Below, piece by piece: positions 59,866-64,000 of a stretch of 64,000 nucleotides of DNA. The DNA is from Collybia mongolica (taxonomy: Eukaryota > Basidiomycota > Agaricomycetes > Agaricales > Clitocybaceae). How positions within the stretch are numbered: the stretch's first letter is position 1; the number at the start of each line of letters is the position of its first letter. Location: positions 2,418,001 through 2,482,000 of the forward strand of contig JAAXNY010000008.1 in the NCBI GenBank assembly GCA_013420905.1, written 5' to 3'. The translations under genes and the position numbers were made by a program. The notes beneath the pieces are model-generated. The model had not been told where the DNA came from, did not search any database, and saw only the letters and a program-made list of their open reading frames with translations.

Positions 59866-60640
59866 GTGTCAGATACCAAACCCTTCCAGAATCCACCTTT
59901 TGATCAATCGCAATACGCTGATATTATCCTGCGATCGTCCAATGTTCCCTCACGTCTGGTGTGTTCGATACCATGTTCACCTTGCCACAAGATGAAACCG
60001 AGCAGGACGAGACCAACCTTCCCATTGTTTCTCTGGCAGAGGACGGCGCAACTCTATATCAATTGCTTTTGTGGCTTGACCCTAGGTGCAAACCAAGCTT
60101 GAAACTAGAGGACATACAAGCCGCTCTATGTACTGCTGATAAGTACACCATGCAGGTGTGTTATGGGGCGTATAGAACAGGCACTTTCGCTGTGTACGGC
60201 GTGCATCAGATCCCAACCTGTCGGAATGTATGCCATCGCCATCCGTTACAACTTCACAAAGCTGGCTCGACTTGCTGCAAAAGAGTCCTGCGCATTCCCT
60301 TAGAAGAACGTCACGAGATAGCTGAGTTAGCTTTCGTCCCTGCAGCGCCTGCAAACCTACTATTTTGCATGTGGAAAAGCCGCAAATCAAATCGCCACCG
60401 ATTTTGAGATGGACTGGATTGGGCGGTCAGTATTCTTCTGGTTGAACGACTGTTCAGGGTTTCAATCCTCTCAATGTGGTGCTCTACAATCAGAGGGTCG
60501 TTGGTGGCAGCAATGGGGCGTAGATTATATGAGGCTGGCGGCCGAGGAATTGCACAGGACACCCAGGGGTAGCACTGTTCAATTCCCTCATTCGCCGCTG
60601 TGACTTTGGACGCTGCGACAAATTGTACATTGTGTCGGTC
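59866..60640 (+). pseudogene. Second BTB/POZ-domain copy, heavily frameshifted
   Basis: Homologous to the copy at 58123 but broken in at least four places. Segments in successive frames: PPFDQSQYADIILRSSN, FDTMFTLPQDETEQDE, ATLYQLLLWLDPRCKPSL, ADKYTMQ, MGRIEQALSLCTACI with MYAIAIRYNFTKLARLAAKE, EERHEIAELAFVPAA, then YYFACGKAANQIATDF and RWWQQWGVDYMRLAAEEL. There is no ATG at the expected start. The region just upstream (about 59500-59680) may hold the tail of yet another copy (HWQRWLHLSILTHVEAYY). Confidence 0.7.
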
Positions 60641-61751
60641 AAAGGTGTATCCCGATCTAGTCAGGTTTAATGAAATGTGGAGAAGAATATGGAGAAGAAG
60701 GTAGCGGATGTATGTCAATTCCTACAATATTAGTGAGGCTTCGTACTGATAGTTTTATTTCTTTGATTCAGATCGCTCTCGTTATGGAATGAATAGGAAT
60801 TATGCCTGGCAGCAAGGAATGATATGGTGTATGAAAATACTATGTGGGGCAGCGCCGCATTGATGATTGCTCAGAGTTTTGGTCTCAACGCTTCGAGAAT
60901 CTTGCAACAATTCCTTGAATATGGTATCCTGCCTGTATTGATCCGTTGTTTATATTAATATCTACCTCCATGAATGAAAGCCAAGGTCCTTCGTTAGGAA
61001 TCGTCTCGGTAGACCAAATGAGAGAGTGTGAGAAAGAAAAAAGGAGTTACGGCTTGTCCTCTGTGACGGAAGCAACACTCACGAACGGTTGCCAACCCAT
61101 CTATAGAGTCAATGATCCTCTCCAGTTTTCAGTATTGGATGACTCCTGGCTTGCGACCAGGAGTGGGATGGATGTCTCCAAAAGTATTACCTGCCTTCCC
61201 CATGGTTGGTTGAGTTCGGACGAAAAAATAGCCCGTTAGGGGTAAATGTTGATATCTGTGTAGGATCTTATGGTCATTTCATGGAGAAGGACTTGATTCA
61301 ATTAAAATAACGAAGTACTCGCATTTCATTTAACTGAAAGTTTCAACACCCTCCTTGGGCAACATTGAGAATAGGACTATTGGTATTCAAAACATATTAT
61401 GCTCGTGTTGCGGTCATAGCAGTCGCTCCAATTTACATTCCAGGACGTGCTCGTGGTCCATGACAGCCTACCGGGCCACACGGCAATGACAGGACAGACA
61501 TACGGAGTCAACTATCAAGGGTTCACCTCAGTAAAAAATAAAGTCAAACTTTAGTTGCGAGTTTTGACATCACCCAAATGTAATAATCAAGAGCCAGCCC
61601 AAAGTAGTCAAGAATCATTCATTTCCTCCCAAATGGTCAAATCCACATTGAAAGTTGACAAAATCATAAGTTTGAATTACCATTGTTATTGACTCTTATA
61701 AGTGGGGGTGGGCAATTCCCGGTAAGTGTGACGCGCGTCACAGACACAAGA
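60641..61751. other. AT-rich region without a recognisable gene
   Basis: About 1.1 kb. A short frame at 60946-61239 has no domain. The sequence becomes increasingly AT-rich towards the palindromic element. Confidence 0.45.
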
Positions 61752-62282
61752 TAATCACGCTGTGACACCAAACCTTGATACATTGTGTTTATGAGCAGCA
61801 CCACTTCCAGATGATAGAAATTTCAGTGTAAATATAGCTTATAGTACTGTCTTAACATCCTGATGTAATAGATTTTCCCTGGAGGAGTGTGGAACTATGA
61901 GAACCAATCACTTGCCTGCCAAATGGCACCATTCATATAGGGCAAAACTTGGATCTCAATCTCCTCCTTCAATTCTCATCCAATTGCTTTGATCCAAGGG
62001 GTAAAATGGCACTATTTTTTGAGCTCTACAAACTCATTAGAAGGGATTTTAAATTTTTTATCTTGTTCATGTAAGAAAGCCTATTTTTAGTGTTAAAATA
62101 GGAAGTCCTGGGTGAAGGAGGAGGAATATTTAACATATCTCTTAATGGGTTTGTAGAGCTCAAAAATTAGTGCTATTTTGCCCCTTGGACCAAAGCAATT
62201 GGTTGAGAATTGAAGGAGGAGATTAGGATACAAGTTTTACCTCTGGTTTCACTGGGTCACATGGTGTCACAGAGTGTGATTA
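61752..62282. mobile_element. 531-bp palindromic (MITE-like) element
   Basis: Two long imperfect inverted arms: left about 61941-62054, right about 62128-62240, at roughly 85% identity, both including GAGCTCTACAAAC and TCTCCTCCTTCAATTCTCA on matching strands. Outer ends also match as inverted repeats: TAATCACGCTGTGACACCA at 61752-61770 and, on the other strand, TAATCACACTCTGTGACACCA at 62262-62282. The centre (about 62055-62127) is unique and short and contains no ORF. This fits a non-autonomous, foldback or MITE-type DNA element, or the terminal-repeat end of the neighbouring element at 62466. Target-site duplications were not identified. Confidence 0.7.
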
Positions 62283-62465
62283 CAGCCTTAGGATGCCTCA
62301 CCAATGCCTCATGGTACAAACTCATCCACTCTTAAACCCCCACCTTCTACTCTGCTTGCCCTACCTTCCTGGTGAGCCTATCCTCAGGTAAGTATGAGTT
62401 ATATAGGCTATAGTATCTAGTGACAGTGACATCATCATTAGCTATAGTTACATATTGATCAGAAT

Positions 62466-64000
62466 ATGCCAAAAGCCAAGAAGCAAGCTCAGGCAATGCT
62501 AGAGAGGGCTACTCATGCAAGATTAAAGGCTCATGAGTATCATGAGCATTATCTGGTAGTGGAAGCCCTCCAACAGGCTGAAAAGTATAATGCAAAGCTA
62601 GAGACAGAGCTGGCTGAAGAATCAGAGAAACTGAGGCATCTTACTACTGCTCTTGCAACAACCAATAAGAAACTGGCTGAGACCTCTCAGAAGCTCCTTG
62701 GTGCTGAAAAAAAGGCTGATAAGTGGTATAAAGCTCTACATGCTGAGAGACAAACACAAAAGCGTACTGAGGTTAAGAAAGCCTCACTTCAGCAGCAGTT
62801 GAATACACAGTATGAATCAACTGCCCAGAGCACACAGGAAAAGGCAGTTCTCATATCAAATGCACTCTCTGCTGTAGAATCTTTTATGAAACTTGAGAAA
62901 GAAAATATCAAGTTGCAGTGGGAACTGTCTTCTTTGTTGGAATGTTCAGCATCTGAACAACAACAATACCAGAACAAAATCACTATGGTGCAACAAGGAT
63001 TCAAGAAATGTTGTTCAAAACTTTAGAAACTCACAAAAAACAAGTTGAATCAAACAAGAAATCTTTGAAGGAAAAATCAACTTTCAGTCTACTGCACAAA
63101 GGTGTATATACTGAACAGGCTCAAAACTTGATCTGACTTCTTGTTAAAGCTGGCTGCTCAAAGGACAGTGTTGGTGAAGTCATTCATGCTGTTCTGCACT
63201 GTGCTGGTAAAAAAACAACTGGAGGTATCAGCTGGCAAACAGTCTCACAGATTCTTGTTGAGAGATATATTGCAGCACAGATACAGCTAGGATATGAGAT
63301 GATGGAAACAGATGGTGAGTTGAACTGATTCCTCACAAACACTTAGATCTTCTAAATAGAACATATAGCCATGACCTTCAGTGCAGATGGAACAGGACAC
63401 CGGAATATTAACTATAATTCTCGCCATGTGAATCTGACTGCTGAGGTAATAGCTCTGATAACCAAGACAAACAGAAAAGAACACACTTTTTTGGTATCAT
63501 GTCTTCCCTTGACAACTCTAGTGAAGAGTCAATCAAAGATTGGAAAAAATTGCTTGGAACTGCTATAGACATATTTAACCAATCCCCATTTGGAAAGCAT
63601 GGTGGAAATATACTACGTCTAGTGGAAATCCTGATCAAACTACTTGGCTTGCTTTCTGATCACTGTGCCAAAGAAAAAAAGGATGCTGAGATTCTGAAGG
63701 ATATGAAAAAAAGATGCAGTCTTCCAGACACTAGGTGAAGGTCTTGTGCTGGATAGTTCCAATCAAGAACTACTTTTAGATTTCATGGCAGCCAACAAGA
63801 TCATGATTTCTGAAGCTGGTGGGAAGAAAAAATGGGATACTCTTACTGAGGAAGAACAGGCCCAAAGAAGAGCAAAGATGATAGAAGCCTTTATAAAACA
63901 ACTTGGCAAAGAAGCTTATGAAATGTTGTCTGACAATGAGCAGCATGCTCTAACTCTTTTCATCTGGGCTGGTTGTGGTTGCCACAAGGATTTGAATTCT
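62466..64000 (+). pseudogene. Transposon-associated repeated protein (agaricomycete family), degenerate, 3' truncated by window
   Basis: From ATG 62466 a 186-codon coiled-coil frame (many Lys/Glu/Ala heptads, LETELAEESEKLRHL) is followed, after a frame change near 63000, by VESNKKSLKEKSTFSLL, then an in-frame TGA at 63136, KAGCSKDSVGEVIHAVL, VSQILVERYIAAQIQLGYEM, an intron-like gap at about 63313-63360, FSADGTGHRNINYNSRHV, DNSSEESIKDWKKLL, and at the right edge ALTLFIWAGCGCHKDLN. From memory, this order (LV-AGC, AA-M--GYE, HR-INYE-RH, LFIWAGC-HKDLNS) is a high-copy family in mushroom genomes, tied to transposable elements. No transposase catalytic triad is visible in this part. The stretch is strongly depleted in CpG. 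Confidence 0.6.

Overview
This is a basidiomycete (most likely Agaricomycete) nuclear fragment. Almost every recognisable gene is cut by many GT-AG introns of about 46-65 bp with CTNA-type branch sites, genes sit on both strands with short spacers, and the predicted proteins fit mushroom-forming fungi. I rebuilt exon chains by requiring splice signals, reading phase and family alignment to agree. Total coding lengths divisible by three support most multi-exon models.

Layout. 0-9.9 kb: 3' end of an SNF2/RING helicase, a CRIPT homolog, an F-box-like protein, a lysine methyltransferase, PEX7 and, head-to-head with it, a sirtuin. 10.2-15.5 kb: three minus-strand genes for unusual cysteine-rich proteins. 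Two share a motif C-x2-C-x16-W-x2-H-x3-C (one copy in the first, three in the second). The third carries five tandem Zn2Cys6 clusters. 17.3-25.7 kb: NAD(P)HX dehydratase, a small secreted/anchored protein, phosphoglucomutase and a C2H2 zinc-finger protein. 26.7-35.0 kb: a BCS1-like AAA ATPase, dolichyl-diphosphatase, pantothenate synthetase and a VPS9-CUE protein. 35.9-45.0 kb: a disordered protein, an RNase P/MRP Rpp40-like subunit, HMG-CoA synthase and a Dal5-type permease. 48.0-53.6 kb: a PalI/SUR7-type membrane protein and a GC-rich, low-complexity REG1-like protein.

From about 45 kb onward, and especially from 54 kb, the window becomes accessory in character. It holds decayed BTB-domain genes (46.2, 58.1 and 59.9 kb), a broken HET-domain gene with internal direct repeats (56-57.4 kb), a minisatellite, a 531-bp palindromic element (61.75-62.28 kb), and at the right edge a CpG-depleted, stop- and frameshift-bearing ORF resembling a repeated, transposon-associated agaricomycete family.

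The housekeeping genes form no operon-like pathway; they are ordinary fungal neighbours (peroxisome import, sterol/dolichol, pantothenate, NAD repair, RNA processing, endosome fusion). The most novel content is the 10.2-15.5 kb cluster of tandem zinc-motif proteins. Functions there are inferred only from metal-ligand spacing.
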